NCBI GenBank assembly: GCA_963680875.1
Contig: OY804588.1
Location: 81,926,829 to 81,990,828 of the forward strand
Reading direction: 5' to 3'
DNA from: Bathymodiolus brooksi
Taxonomy: Eukaryota; Mollusca; Bivalvia; Mytilida; Modiolidae
Length of the DNA: 64,000 nt
Part shown: piece after piece, positions 11,818 to 22,996 of the stretch
Layout of the letters: each line of letters starts with the position of its first letter
How positions within the stretch are numbered: the first letter of the stretch is position 1
Translations under genes and position numbers: made by a program
Notes under the pieces: generated by a model
What the model was told of the DNA's origin: nothing
The model's database searches: none
The model's input: only the letters and a program-made list of their open reading frames with translations

Positions 11818-12704
11818 CAGTCTGATGTCCATTTGTGGTCTGGATCTGCTTGGCTGACCCATTGTTACAGTCATCATTGCATGCATGTGGTTGTTCAGAA
11901 GATACAGCTAAAATGTTTTGGTTTTTTTTAAATGATGTCTCATACATTGACTTGAGGTAAAATATTTCAGAAATGGGCACAAATTAAAACGTTGTGCATC
12001 TTTATTTTGAATTAATTATTGAGAAAATAAGATATATTTTACAAATTATGCAGTACTAACATTTATTATAAGAGTCAATGCAGAGTTTTATTGACTAATC
12101 AAGGTTGACACTAAGACTTGTGTCCAAGGACAATTTATATTTGTTTACTAACAGTATACATGTTTGTATTACTCTTCACAGTATGAAACCTTGAAATTTC
12201 ACTCGCACACTTCTGTGTGGGTGTCAAAGTCTGCACCTGCAGAGAATGAAGATAAACACATAAGAGATACACATCCTATGGTTTTACAACTATCTATGCA
12301 ATCAGTGCCTATCACCACTAATTTGAGTTCGAATTCTGTCGGGCCGTGATCATATGGTAGTTGGATTTACAACTACCTTTGCAATTTGATGTTGCAAGTT
12401 CGAATCCCGTAAGTGACTTGCGACAGGACGGGTCTACGATTTTCTTTGGGTACTCTGGTTTCCTCCACTAATAAAACTGATCGCCACGATATATCTGAAA
12501 TATGTTGAAAGCAGGTTTAAACACCATAGCCTTAACCCCAATATTTAGACATTGTAGAACTTAGTAAGTTTTAAATTATAACTGGAATATTTATGTATAA
12601 TGTTTGTAAATATAAAACAGCAATCAATGTACACTACTACTTACCATTTCTCAGTACTGTTTCTATGTCGTTAGGAATGTCTATTATTATGTCTGTAGTC
12701 AATT
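11818..12704 (-). CDS. Exons 3-4 of transposase-like gene
   Basis: Exon 3 is 12704-12645 (60 nt), with acceptor TTTATTTCAG and donor ATG|GTAAGT, encoding LTTDIIIDIPNDIETVLRN. Exon 4 is 11907-11818 (90 nt), with acceptor ACATTTTAG and donor CTG|GTAAGT, encoding an acidic, Cys-containing peptide (SSEQPHACNDDCNNGSAKQI). Both are phase 1 at each end, so each can be skipped without breaking the frame. A possible extra exon after the acceptor near 12245 runs into a TGA and was left out. The intron between them carries a SINE. Confidence 0.6.
12340..12535 (+). repeat. tRNA-derived SINE (type 2)
   Basis: The head carries 'GTGATCATATGGTAGTTGGA' and a B-box-like 'CAAGTTCGAATCCCGT'. It is followed by 'GGTTTCCTCCACTAATAAAA' and the tail 'GCCACGATATATCTGAAATA' up to 'TTTAAACACCATAGC'. 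The same family occurs at 36.1 and 46.0 kb, and inverted just upstream of TLR-A, -B and -D. Confidence 0.7.
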
Positions 12705-12957
12705 CTGAAATAAAGTGGAAAACAGTTATATATATATATTTATTATAAAAGAATAACAGCAGTTATGAAGGTTGAGATGGACACGATAACAGTCCTCGTT
12801 ATTACATTTGTGTATTTAGAATCTATAATTTTCATTTCGAGGATTGCGATGATATATAATGTGTTTTCTAATGTGATGTTGATGATGTCATAAAGATTAC
12901 ATTGTATCATTGATATGTTTTGCTATGAAATGTTAATGTTTATATCACAAAATGTAC

Positions 12958-14481
12958 CTATTTCTTTTCTTAAATCTAACCAAGTCACTTTTCCATCTTG
13001 ACTAAATGTTTTAATTTGTGATAAGGGTAGAATTATTGTTGAAGATTTTGCCTTGTTAATGCATTCTTGCCATGCCATTTCAATTAATTTACTTTCTTCT
13101 TTCACAGATGAGGAGCGAAAATGTGAAAGAACTGGGCCTTCCAAGTGTGTCAAAGGATCAGCCTGACTGTCATGGAAAATAACATCTCCATCTACATCCA
13201 TGTGCCACCAAATACCTTCCCCTGGCAGAAGAAAATCAGCAATTCTTGATAAATGACCTTGAACAAGTTGGGCATTGTTACTTAGAAGACTCTTTGAGAA
13301 AAGTGTCCTTGGTCTGTCTGGAAGAAGTTTCGATTGACTACCGATGCTAGAATCCTATTTTTGGAAAGAATCTGATCGATCATCGTTGTCTTGTTTAGCA
13401 TTGAATCTAATTATGCAATTTTCAATAATTTGTCCGGGTTTTCTGTTTGTTGTTCGCTCTGAAATTGACCTGATATCTCCGAATCCTCTCTCTTCTTGCT
13501 CAGTTAGGATTGTCTTGGTGTTAAATATTCTATAAATTACAGGAAGGTGGGAAACGATGCTGTGAAAATGGCTTCCAAAAAATTTCCTCGTGGTCATTTT
13601 CTTTGGAGATCCAAATACTGTTTTGGCTATGACACCAAACTTGAAACATACATTAAACAACCTCAAAATTTGTCGAGGGTATCGTTTTGACTCGGGGCTG
13701 TAAGCTATGCTTATAATGTCTATTAAGGCATTGATCAGTCCTAAAATGCTCTCTGAAATTTTTCCCTCGTCATGTTTCGTGGTAATAAACATTGCTAATT
13801 TGACAGCATAAAGCCGGGCATCTGATCCCTTAATTTGGTTTTTTTCACCAATAGTGTTTGAGGCAAATTTTTCTAAATCCCGCCTAGCTTCTAAATTTTC
13901 TATATGGTAAGGAAGTTCCTCGATCAAGTGTTGTATTATGTTTGTTATATCATGGAGAGGTTCGCAACCCAGTATCTCGTAATCATCTATGTACAGCTCT
14001 TTGGATGATTTTGTGGGTGACTTTAACATGAGGGCTGGTGGTCTACAAATACCATGTAAAATATCATTTAAATGCTCTACAAGTTTTGGCTTTGTTTCGT
14101 CTGTAATTTCAACTGATCTTGCTTCAAGTTCCTCCTCAAGTTCTTTTTTCTTTAAATTTCTGAAAGGATATAAGTCTCATGAGAGACTTTTCTTCCAAAG
14201 AATCCCCTGTTGGAGCAAATTTTGACGATCATCAAGAGACATTGGCAGTATTTTCCAAGTACATAAAAAATTGGTATGGTTCCTTGTTTCCACTCCACAA
14301 ATACAACTGTAATGTCCTCCACGTTGTTGACCACACTCAAATTGCCGAGCTGGTCCATCACCACTAAAGATCCTTAGCTTATCATATAAAACAATATTGT
14401 CAACTGTGATTCCATTCTGTATATCTTCAACATCTTTTATCCTTTCGTTTATATACATTATCTGGTCCTTGTCTGTACTAG
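12958..14481 (-). pseudogene. Exon 2: core domain, with two in-frame stops
   Basis: The frame enters at an acceptor (CTCTATAG at 14482-14483) in phase 1 and leaves at a donor (AAATAG|GTACAT) in phase 1. It would code for about 507 residues. In order they contain KLRIFSGDGPARQFECGQQR with nearby Cys-X-Cys and His residues, a charged SAP-like helix (KKKELEEELEARS), EPLHDITNIIQHLIEELPYH, then FGSHFHSIVSHLPVIYRI and TEQEERGFGDIRSISERTTN, and finally WWHMDVDGDVIFHDSQADP. Acidic residues in the GDGPAR and EQEER segments could be catalytic in a DDE-type enzyme, but that is inference. TGA at 14177-14179 and TAG at 13355-13357 interrupt the frame while coding character continues on both sides. The breaks therefore look like point mutations, not exon ends. 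Confidence 0.65.
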
Positions 14482-14699
14482 CTATAGAGGTAAAATGTAA
14501 TACTTATTGATATTGTATGCATTAAATGTACAGTCAATCTACATATTCAACGGTCACCACAGGAACAAATTGAAATTTACCACTTTAGAAAATGTTGCTC
14601 TTGTTATCAGGAGGTAGTTGATTGGAAAACATAATAGTTGCTTTATACTGCAGCAGTGTTTTTTGTGCGAATTATACATAAGTAGTTAAATGCTTCTGT

Positions 14700-14900
14700 G
14701 GTGTATATGTAATTGTTAGCGTGCTCACCTGGAGTGTGATAGATCATGGGTTTGAGCCCCAATTGGATCAAACCAAAAACTATAAAATTGGTATTTGTAG
14801 CTTCTCTGGTAAGCATGCAACATTAAAGACTGGTTGGCACTGAATCAGAATAATGTGTCCGAGCGACATGTCTACCTTCAGACTGTAGTAAAATAACACT
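14700..14900 (+). repeat. SINE (type 1), partial
   Basis: tRNA-like head 'TTAGCGTGCTCACCTGGAGT' and B box 'GGGTTTGAGCCCC', then the family body 'AAAATTGGTATTTGTAGCTT', 'GACTGGTTGGCACTGAATCA' and 'ATGTGTCCGAGCGACATGTC'. It stops before the usual tail. It sits in the intron between exons 1 and 2 of the transposase-like gene. Confidence 0.65.
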
Positions 14901-15118
14901 GGTCGGGAGGTTTGTTTAGCTGTCCTTTTACATGAGGTGATCGTTGAGGCAAGTTTGACTACATATATTTAGTGGTATAATGCACTTACAATCTTGTTTT
15001 TTCTTGTGTGAATAGGATCAACTAGAAGTCTATTACGGTAGTTTTATTGTGTGTTTTTTACTTAGTGTCATGTTAAATTTTGGAAAACATTTCAGAAAAT
15101 TATAATACACCTTTATTT

Positions 15119-15720
15119 TATTAGCTCAACTGACCAAAAGGTTCAAGTGAGCGATTGTCATGACTTTGCGTCTGTCCTAATTGACTACACGTCTCAAGGT
15201 TTTACGTCAATCCTATTTTTACTTTTGTTTTTCACCATGCTTGAATACCTGATTGAAAATAAAATTCTTGTGCTGTAAATTAAGTTTTCTATGTTCAGTG
15301 CTATTTATATTTTGAGACTGCTGAAAATGCTGATCCTTGTTGGATCAAACCAAAGACAAAATATTGATATTTTCTACTGCTCCAAGCACAATATATTATG
15401 GAGTAAGATGTATGATGTATAAAAATGAGGCCATTGTGACCTACCTTGAACTAATATATTCAAGGTAAAAGACGTGCTTTTTATTACTTTTTTTTCCAAA
15501 GCCACACTTTCCTTTTTATAGATTGATACAAGTACATTAAATGAGCATTGTTTGTATAAAGAGAACATGTAGGAAATGATCATCAATCTCTATTTCCACA
15601 TGTTTTTCAATCTTGTATAAATAACTTGTTTATAGTGTTTAATGCCACTTGCAACAATATTTCAGTTATATCATGGAGATCAGTTATATTGGTGGAGGAA
15701 ATCGTGGTACCCGGAAAACT
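15119..15720. repeat. Helitron-like end fragment and antisense SINE piece
   Basis: Near 15121-15190 a worn copy of the element start seen at 6119 appears ('TTAGCTCAACTGACCAAAAG' then 'CAAGTGAGCGATTGTCATGA'). Near 15635-15715 an inverted type-2 SINE fragment is present ('ATATTTCAGTTATATCATGG'). Both lie in the 1339-bp first intron or at its edge. Nothing coding is seen between them. Confidence 0.5.
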
Positions 15721-15820
15721 TTTATCACATTATGTTGTATCAAGTACATCTTGCTATGTATTAAAAATGTATAAATATTCGAAAGTTCGGTAATGAATGT
15801 CCTACAAGTTTGAAATGTAC

Positions 15821-17528
15821 CTGATTGTCCTAATATATATAGTTGAGGTCTTTCTACTATTGCTTGCACGTTGACTAATTTTTTTTGTTGGTATTTGGAT
15901 TTATATTCCTCGTCGGTCAGAAAATTTGCCTTGTCGTAAATGTATGACACCATAAAACTGACATAGGTATGATTTAGTACATCTGAATGGTCATGCCATA
16001 CTTTAATATTTCTCGTTCTTTCCAGAGACTTCAATTTATTTCTTAATGTTTCCTCAGTGTCATCTTTTTGTACTTTTTCTTCCATTCTCTGAAATCGTAT
16101 TTTTATATCATCTAGTGATAGGGACGTGTAGAGATCATCTGAATATATATTCAAGATGCCTGCAGCATGTAGACGTTTTGTTTCTGATATTATTATGTCT
16201 TGTAGGGGTATTTTTTTCCCATACACTTTTGTTTGTGTTGAAGCGAGTTTTCCATCGCTACCAATAACATTTTTTTCAAACGATTTTGGAGCTATGTCAA
16301 TTCCAGTTCTTATTATTCCTTGCTCCACTTTTTTTTTTACAACTTGTTTGAGAACCCTGCCAAGTCTTGGGGTTGGAATTGAGACTCGTGAATTCAGTGC
16401 TCTTTTCTTTGATCTTCTTATTCTGTGTAATATGTCCCTACCACTTACATTCATATGTGTATTTAATTTATTGATTTCTATGCCGTTGTCTTTGGCAAAA
16501 TTCATGAGTACTTGCCCACCATTTCCAGGTGCATCGTTGGATTTTAATGATTTTAGATTATATTTTGTTGCCAATTTTGTCCAGTTTACTACTGCATTTT
16601 GGGGTTTTTTCTTCATTTCTTCCAAAAAGGTATCTTTGTCAAAACAGTAATTGGTGTATTTACCATGGTGTTTCTTTGGTTTGACTTTACCATCTAACTC
16701 CTGTTCATTTCTTTTTAGCATGGATTTTTCGGCATCTGTTTTGGATTGGTAACAAAGTCCTAAACGTTCTCTTTCATATTGACTGTATGATTTGCCCATA
16801 GATAATAAAATTGTTGCATCTTTGTCATTTTCTTCTATTGACTTGGTAATACTTTGTTTTGTTTGTCGAACTGATTTTTCAACTTTTTTACCCTTTTCTT
16901 TTGAAGATTCCTGTGGTGAGAGATTATGGGCATCTATCATTGCTTTTTGAAAAGTATAGCCAAATTCTTTTTCAAAAACTGGGTTAAGAATGTTAACCAT
17001 TGATTTTGCCACTTTGATACCTTTATTACTAGGATTTCTAGATATTGTGTGTTGACTAATGTTTGTTGTTAAATCCTGAGACATTTTATATGTGTTTTTT
17101 GCCTCTAAGGGGACTGCTTTATGTAGAATTGAGTATTCTAAATCATGAGTATTGCACTCATTACAGTTTTCAAGCTGATGTCCATGTTTTTGGCTATTGG
17201 TCAATTGTAGCCAACTTTGTAGAGAAAAATGATTGACGAATCTTGATTTTTCACCATTCTTATTGTTTGTGGTATAATATGTGTTCTTATAAACATAGTT
17301 CTGTATAAGTGGCACTTTCTGACAAAAATATATGTAAGAATTTATATGCATTTTAGGAAATGTTTGCATAAATGTAGTATAATTGTCATAGCGTATATTG
17401 AGCGGCAATGAGTTGTTATATTGTGCTTTTATACTGTCATTATCACTTTCTGAATTAAAATGATCAATTTGAGCCTTGTCTTTTGTTGCTCTTGCAAGTA
17501 TAACTTTTACAAAATTGCAATAATTCAT
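15821..17528 (-). CDS. Exon 1: N-terminal 569 codons of transposase-like gene
   Basis: A 1708-nt uninterrupted frame starts at ATG 17526-17528 and ends at a clear donor (CAATCAG|GTACAT). Past the donor the frame runs on only to a stop at 15684. The protein is hydrophilic and rich in Lys and Asn. A basic middle part around residues 210-300 ends in KPKKHHGKYTNYCFDKDTFL, followed by NWTKLATKYNLKS and GNGGQVLMNFAKDNGIEI, which look like a DNA-binding helical segment. A good acceptor lies 13 nt before the ATG, so this may be exon 2 of the true transcript. No stop or frameshift is visible in the exon, unlike exon 2. Confidence 0.65.
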
Positions 17529-19490
17529 CCTGAACTGAATCCTGATGTAGAAATTAAAACCAAGGGTATGTTATGGTATGGCAATTAATATTAACAAGAG
17601 CATAAAAAGGCTGCAACAATTCCAGTGGATTATAGAAACCCTTAAATTATATGAAGGAAACAGCATTTTAAATGATTGGATGGAAAAGATCATTGATTCC
17701 TGTTTCTTCCTGTCATGATGGCTGCCTGACCTCTCTCTGACGGTGGGACCTGATATCAGAATATTGTATAAAAAAATAAAAAGGAATTGGGACAAGACAT
17801 TTTTTTTGCTTTTTTTCAGGTATTTACCTATCGTATTTTAAAAAAAAAATTCTCTTGAGATCATTCTCATCATGCAAAAAAAATTTTTTTTTTTTAATAA
17901 AATCTATATTTATATTAAATATATATTTAATAAATAATGAGTCAATCACGATTTTTCAGCTGTGTTATTTCCATTGGATAAAAAGGATGGACTTGGTGGG
18001 TATGAAAACTAGATACTTGTGGCACCCCCCCCCCCCTTTTTCCCCCAGTTTGGTGATTCCCTTTTATAAACTACACAATACATGCATGTATAATGTAAGC
18101 AAATTAAATGCATTCATTGAACGATATACACACAAGTTTTATAAAGTCAATAGTGTGATTTGCACCAGAAAGAATGTATATTGTGTGAACTGAAGTGATA
18201 AAGAGTGTGTGAAGCAGACGACATGGGTATGACTATATTGCATTATGATGCAGTCCTAATATTTATAATCTATCTGGACTCAGAAAATGGGATTTAGAGA
18301 TGAGATATTACAATTCAAAAAGTAATTGTGGATTTTTTTAATAGTAGGAAGAAGGAAAAAAAAAAAAAAAATTGCATTCGTATTTAGCGCCGATACAACA
18401 TAATTGTTATCTCCCTTGTTCTGTTTCACCGGATCACTTGAGCGTTTTATTGTTTACAGTGGCATATTTATATTGAATAATAATTGAGGGTGTACTACTT
18501 TGAGAAGAAAGTTCTAGATATTGTGTTGCAATAAAGTATCAGTTTAAAACATATTCACAACAGGGGTATAATAAAATTACATAATTTGTCTACGAGATCA
18601 AAGAAAAACACGACAGAAGACGACAGTTCACAATTTTTACGCTATTGACAAACAAAATTGGTCAAACGCACACTTTCAGATCGTCTTAATCTTTATTGTT
18701 AGCTTCATGGTTCCTCTCGTAGCACTTTTCTGAAAAATAAACAAAAGGACTGAAAGAAAATATTCGGTTTTTTATTCAATTTTCACTCGAAATTCTAGAA
18801 CTTTTAGAAATTAGTTAAGGCAAATTGGTGCTGCTGAATTTGGTCACGTGACCATGTTGATTTACAAATAAAATATGTTTACTACCACAAAACCAAACTT
18901 TTACTGTCTTCTTAGAAGCTTAAGCAAAATGTTGACATAAGATATCGCACTTTGTTATGTTAAACCCACTTATTTTATTTTACATACTAGATCCCCCCCT
19001 TTTCTTGCATGCAATCTAAGGAACAGCCTTAACACACCTGCGTGTCATGATCATAAATATTTGTAAATTAGTCATATTTGTAATGTGTAACAGGTTAATA
19101 ATAGATTTATGTCTTACTTTATTGATCAAGATCGTATGAACTAGTTTCGAGACAGCCTCATGCAACTGGATTATCGAGTCGTCATATCATAAATAACCGT
19201 TTTTAACAAAAATATTATAAAAAAGCAATATACTTACCGAACGTTTATAGAATAATGATTCCTCCCTATATTTTCACATGTTAACTACCTTAATTAAGCA
19301 CCCACTTTATATATAAATCCACTAGAAAGTTAAATCCCAATTGGATGTTTGGTGTGTTCGTGTCATTAAGATGAAAGGGTGTGTTCGATTAAGTATACTT
19401 TAGCTTGGATAATCCACCTGCACGACGCTCAACATTTTTAGTCTTTGTTTGTTTTTTTCGTGTCATCACTTAATATGAAATATGTAAATA
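17529..19490. other. Intergenic DNA upstream of transposase-like gene
   Basis: AT-rich, with poly-A and poly-C runs (about 17840-17895, 18025-18038, 18350-18372). It would contain the minus-strand gene's 5' exon or promoter if one exists. A short charged frame behind an acceptor near 17750 (PTVRERSGSHHDRKKQES) is a possible extra 5' exon, but I could not find a donor for it. No other gene is seen. Confidence 0.4.
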
Positions 19491-19494
19491 ATAT

Positions 19495-19612
19495 TATATA
19501 AGTTCATTTTGTATTAATTCATGTATGTATTGGAGAAGACGTTTCTAAGTTGTGAAACTTGTGTCCTATCCAATTGTTTCTTATTGAACAATAAAATATG
19601 TTTAAAGTAAAT
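19495..19612 (+). mobile_element. LINE 3'-tail fragment
   Basis: The end 'TTGTGTCCTATCCAATTGTT' followed by 'GAACAATAAAATATGTTTAA' matches the 3' end of the non-LTR element at 40239-40744. No coding part is left. It marks the boundary between the spacer and the start of the TLR-A repeat block. Confidence 0.5.
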
Positions 19613-19639
19613 GACATCCACAATGTTTTTCTCATTCGT

Positions 19640-21420
19640 GGCTTTTCATCGCGTACGACAGGTGCCACTAGTGGAACAGAAACTGCTTACCCTCAGTGCA
19701 TACAAGGATTTGTATTTGTGGATTTCGTGTTTCTCAATATTTAAATTTCTGCTTAGATCATTATTTCCCCTTTTGTAGGGGCATGCCCTATGCGTTCTTC
19801 TCAATCAACGAATTCTGCTGATTTTACAAACCGGTTTTAATATATCAAAAAATCTACCAATTATGATAATATATCAGTAATAAAATATTGTTTAAATTAA
19901 ATATTTCCCCGTTTATTATCATCCGGGTGATTGTTATGCATATTTTGTACATCTTTTGGAAAATGTAATAGATTTTCCTTTCAAATTATATTTCTTTACT
20001 TCATTCTGCAATACAAAATTCTTCATTGGAGCGAACAACTTCCCTGTGTTGTTGCAATGGTAAAGTGCGGAATATTGTTCAGCAATAAATCAACTATTAA
20101 AGACGGCACTTAATAAATAAATATAGGAACATCCTTTAGAAAAGTTCATATCCAGCCAAGATGTCAAACATTAGATTTTCGCCCAAAATTATACATAGTG
20201 GGTTTTCCTTTGTTACGTAGATTTAATTTCGTTTAAATCACATATCAAAGCTGGGTGCATTTCATACACATGATTTCCAAATTACATGCACAATGTTTTC
20301 CTAATTCTTGGCTTTTCATCGCGTTTGAAACAAGAGAAACACGACGGGTGCCACTAGTGGAACAGAAACTGCTTACCCTCAGTGCATATGAGGATTTGTA
20401 TTTGTGGATTTCGTGTTGCTCAATATTTAGATATCTGTTTTGATCATTATTTCTCCTTTTGTACTTTTTCTATTTGGCCATTGTCTTGTCTGTCGATTAA
20501 CGTTTTCTGATTACCCCTTTACATTTAGCATCGTCAAGCTTTTCGTAGGGGCATGCTCTATGCGTTCTTCTCAATCAACGAATTCGGCTGATTTTACAAA
20601 ACAGTTTTAATATATCAAAAAATCTACCGATTATAACCAGAAGCGCGTCGTGCGCACTAAATTTAACATCTACTTTTTATTACTATCACATGGGGCGATA
20701 CCTCTACTGGTGGACCATTAGTCCCCGAGAATATCATCCGCCCAGAAGTCAGTGTTTCAGCACTGACATGGTTTATTAGATATATTTATTATTGAAATTT
20801 ACAGTTCTTAAATATGTAATTACTATCAAAACTCAGGAACTCCTCCTTCAGACATGGGTGACCTTAGACCATTTTGGCTATCCTGTTTAGGTCCTTTAGT
20901 TTTATTGTTCTCAAACACTTTAACATATTTCCTTCCCAATCTTTCGATTTTTAGCGAACCTGATGAAGGTCATTCCTACATTTGATATCTACGCTTTTTT
21001 TTATTTTTTACATCAATTATAAATAACTGAATAAAATCACTAACAAAGTACTGTTTAAATTAAATATTTCCCTGTTTATTGTCATCCGAGTGGTTGTATG
21101 CAAATTAAGTAGATTTTCCTTTACGATAATGTTTCTTTACTTTATTCTTCAATACAAAAATATTCATTGGAACGAATAACTTCCCTGTATTGTAGCGATG
21201 GTAAAGTATTTCTTTAATTTTCAATTTCTTTAAAGTATATAATACATAAATATGTATATGTTTTTTTATCTTTTTTACATCAATATACAAATCCAAAAGA
21301 TGTACAAAATTTGTAAAAAAAAATCACCCCGATGACAATAAACAGGGAAATATTTAATTTAAACAGTACTTTGTTAGTGATTTTATTCAGTTATTATACG
21401 TAAATATGTATATGCACATA
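19640..21420 (+). repeat. Upstream repeat block of TLR-A
   Basis: Dispersed repeats shared with the blocks before TLR-B (38.2-39.4 kb), TLR-C (50.5-51.6 kb) and TLR-D (59.0-60.1 kb). Two copies of the mussel-type repeat around 'CCACTAGTGGAACAGAAACT' occur (about 19670 and 20350). They are followed by 'ACCGATTATAACCAGAAGCG' near 20627 with 'CGTCGTGCGCACTAAATTTA', 'TGATGAAGGTCATTCCTACA' near 20960, and inverted copies of 'AACAAAGTACTGTTTAAATT' near 21043 and 21355. Only short chance reading frames occur. No gene is seen. Confidence 0.6.
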
Positions 21421-21423
21421 TTG

Positions 21424-22996
21424 TGATAGGGCGTGCTCACCTCGAGTGCGGTAGATCGTGAGTTCGAGCCACGTACGCGTCAAACCAAAGATTATAAAAT
21501 TGGTAGTTGTGGCTTCTCCGCTAAGCAAAAAAAAGGAATAAGGGCAAATGCTGGTTGGCTCGGAATCAGAATAATATGTCCGAGTGGAGCGACATGTCTA
21601 TCCGTGGACTGTTGTTTCAGTGAGCTAGCACTATAGAAATCCAACCCAGCATGTTGGTCTAGAATAAAGCGGACCTCATCATCATCTCATTGAATAAAGG
21701 TAATAACAAAATTACCGAACTCCGAACAATCTTACAAAGGGAAAGTCAAAACTCATAATTATATAAACAGACAAAATCAGTCAACAACCGGAAAACTGTG
21801 AAAACCGTAATGACCCTGACTTGGTACAGGCATTTCTAAAGAAATGGTGGGTTGAATCAGATTTTAAGGCGCCAAACCTCCCGCTCTCATTACGGTTCAA
21901 AGGTTCCGGCTGTCACTGTAACAGTATTTAAATACAGGAACAAAATAGGTATAATAGTTGTCAAAGCAGTACCATATTCGGTGACGTAAATGTCAAAAAC
22001 ATTTTTACGTCACACATTGACAAAAAAATTCTTGACATTTGTGACTTCTTTATCTTTATACATTTTCACTATATGAAAATGCATCGCTTATAATTTTTTC
22101 TGCAGAGACGGAATATATTTCGACAAGATATTGGTATCGGAATATAAACTTTTTAAGAGATCGAATAAGGCGAATCTTTTTATAGCCCTGGTCCAGTAGC
22201 CTGTTTCTCAGATGAAGATGACGTTTCAGGAAATCAGAATAATTGCTACTGGCCCTTGCATAGCGAATCAATTGCGAGATGTAAACACCATATGCAGGAG
22301 AAGCTGGTATATTGCTGCACATGTTTGGAAAATTTATGATTTTAAAATTGAAGTCGTCCCGCTTATCATAAATTTTAGTACTGAGTTGACCACTGTGGTC
22401 AAATTCGAGGTATAAGTCCAAAAATGATGCGGACGAAGCTGTATCGGTGGTCTCTTTAACTTCCAGCTCTGGAGGATATATCAATGGAAGAAATTCTGCA
22501 AATCTAGAATTATTGATAGATAAAACGTCATCAATATACCTGTATGTGAAATTAAAGGCTCTAGCCTCATGAATCTTCTTATCTTTTACAAGCTTTTGAA
22601 GAAACTCCGACTCATATGAGTATAAAAATAAATCGGCTAGAAGAGGGGCACAATTCGTACCCATTGGTATGCCGACGACCTGCTGAAACAGTGTCCCTCC
22701 AAAGGAGACAAATATGTTATCGATGAGGAACTGATCACTTGTTCCTCGGAGTAGCATGCTTTACCTTTATGAATTTTGTTTGAAAAATATGTGGAATTGT
22801 AGCCTAACACAACAAATTTTGAGCCATAGTTTCTATGACTAAAAGCATTATGAATTGTTTCTTTTAAGCGGGTTTTTAATTTGTCATGCGGTAGGGGGAC
22901 CTCATCATCATCTCATTGAAAATTAACTTGTTCTCGCCATGATATTGTTGACAAATTGCTGAGTTGGCGTTAAACAGCAATCACTCACTCACTCAT
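21424..22996 (+). repeat. Type-1 SINE split by a retroelement insertion
   Basis: The SINE head runs 21424-21694 ('GGGCGTGCTCACCTCGAGTG', B box 'GAGTTCGAGCC') and the tail resumes at 22897-22996 ('TTGTTCTCGCCATGATATTG', 'GAGTTGGCGTTAAACAGCAA'). Between the halves is a Penelope-like insertion. Uninterrupted paralogous copies of the same SINE stand at about 39405-39755 and 60140-60490. Confidence 0.8.
21695..22896 (-). mobile_element. Penelope-like retroelement insertion with 24-bp target duplication
   Basis: A 1202-bp insertion is flanked by a perfect 24-bp duplication (21671-21694 and 22897-22920). Minus-strand coding includes a reverse transcriptase frame at 22757-22056 with GIPMGTNCAPLLADLFLYS and the YIDD box (RYIDDVLS), followed by QLIRYARASSNYSDF. 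RT motif style and variable-length target duplication suggest a Penelope-like element, though another RT class is possible. The frame is shifted near 22738, where about 10 bases present in the copy near 48.0 kb are missing. The element is 5' truncated and dead. Confidence 0.65.

Larger units (their letters stand above)
4394..17528 (-). pseudogene. Ten-exon transposase-like gene, broken by two stops
   Basis: I built this gene from splice signals and reading frame. Exons on the minus strand are 17528-15821, 14481-12958, 12704-12645, 11907-11818, 11349-11266, 11171-11073, 10787-10713, 10009-9941, 5818-5759 and 4656-4394. Every intron begins GT, ends AG and is phase 1, and the exons sum to 4032 nt (1343 codons plus stop). 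The protein resembles a large uncharacterised family that I recall from cnidarian and mollusc genomes, with motifs such as GDGPARQFECGQQRGGHYSC and a late EEQERGF-like segment here seen as TEQEERGFGD. I infer a transposase origin. TGA at 14177-14179 and TAG at 13355-13357 lie inside exon 2, so the copy is probably not functional unless they are read through. The exon at 9941-10009 is the weakest. Further 5' exons are possible. Confidence 0.6.

Noticed and set aside
12180..12245. Extra exon between exons 3 and 4 of the transposase-like gene
   Set aside because: There is an acceptor (CTCTGCAG), but the phase-1 frame hits TGA after a dozen codons and no donor precedes it.
21424..21480. tRNA gene
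   Set aside because: The A- and B-box-like motifs belong to a SINE head. No complete cloverleaf with an anticodon arm is apparent, and the SINE body follows directly.
22212..22415. Plus-strand frame across the reverse transcriptase
   Set aside because: It is the shadow of the minus-strand RT frame. The same shadow appears opposite the second copy.
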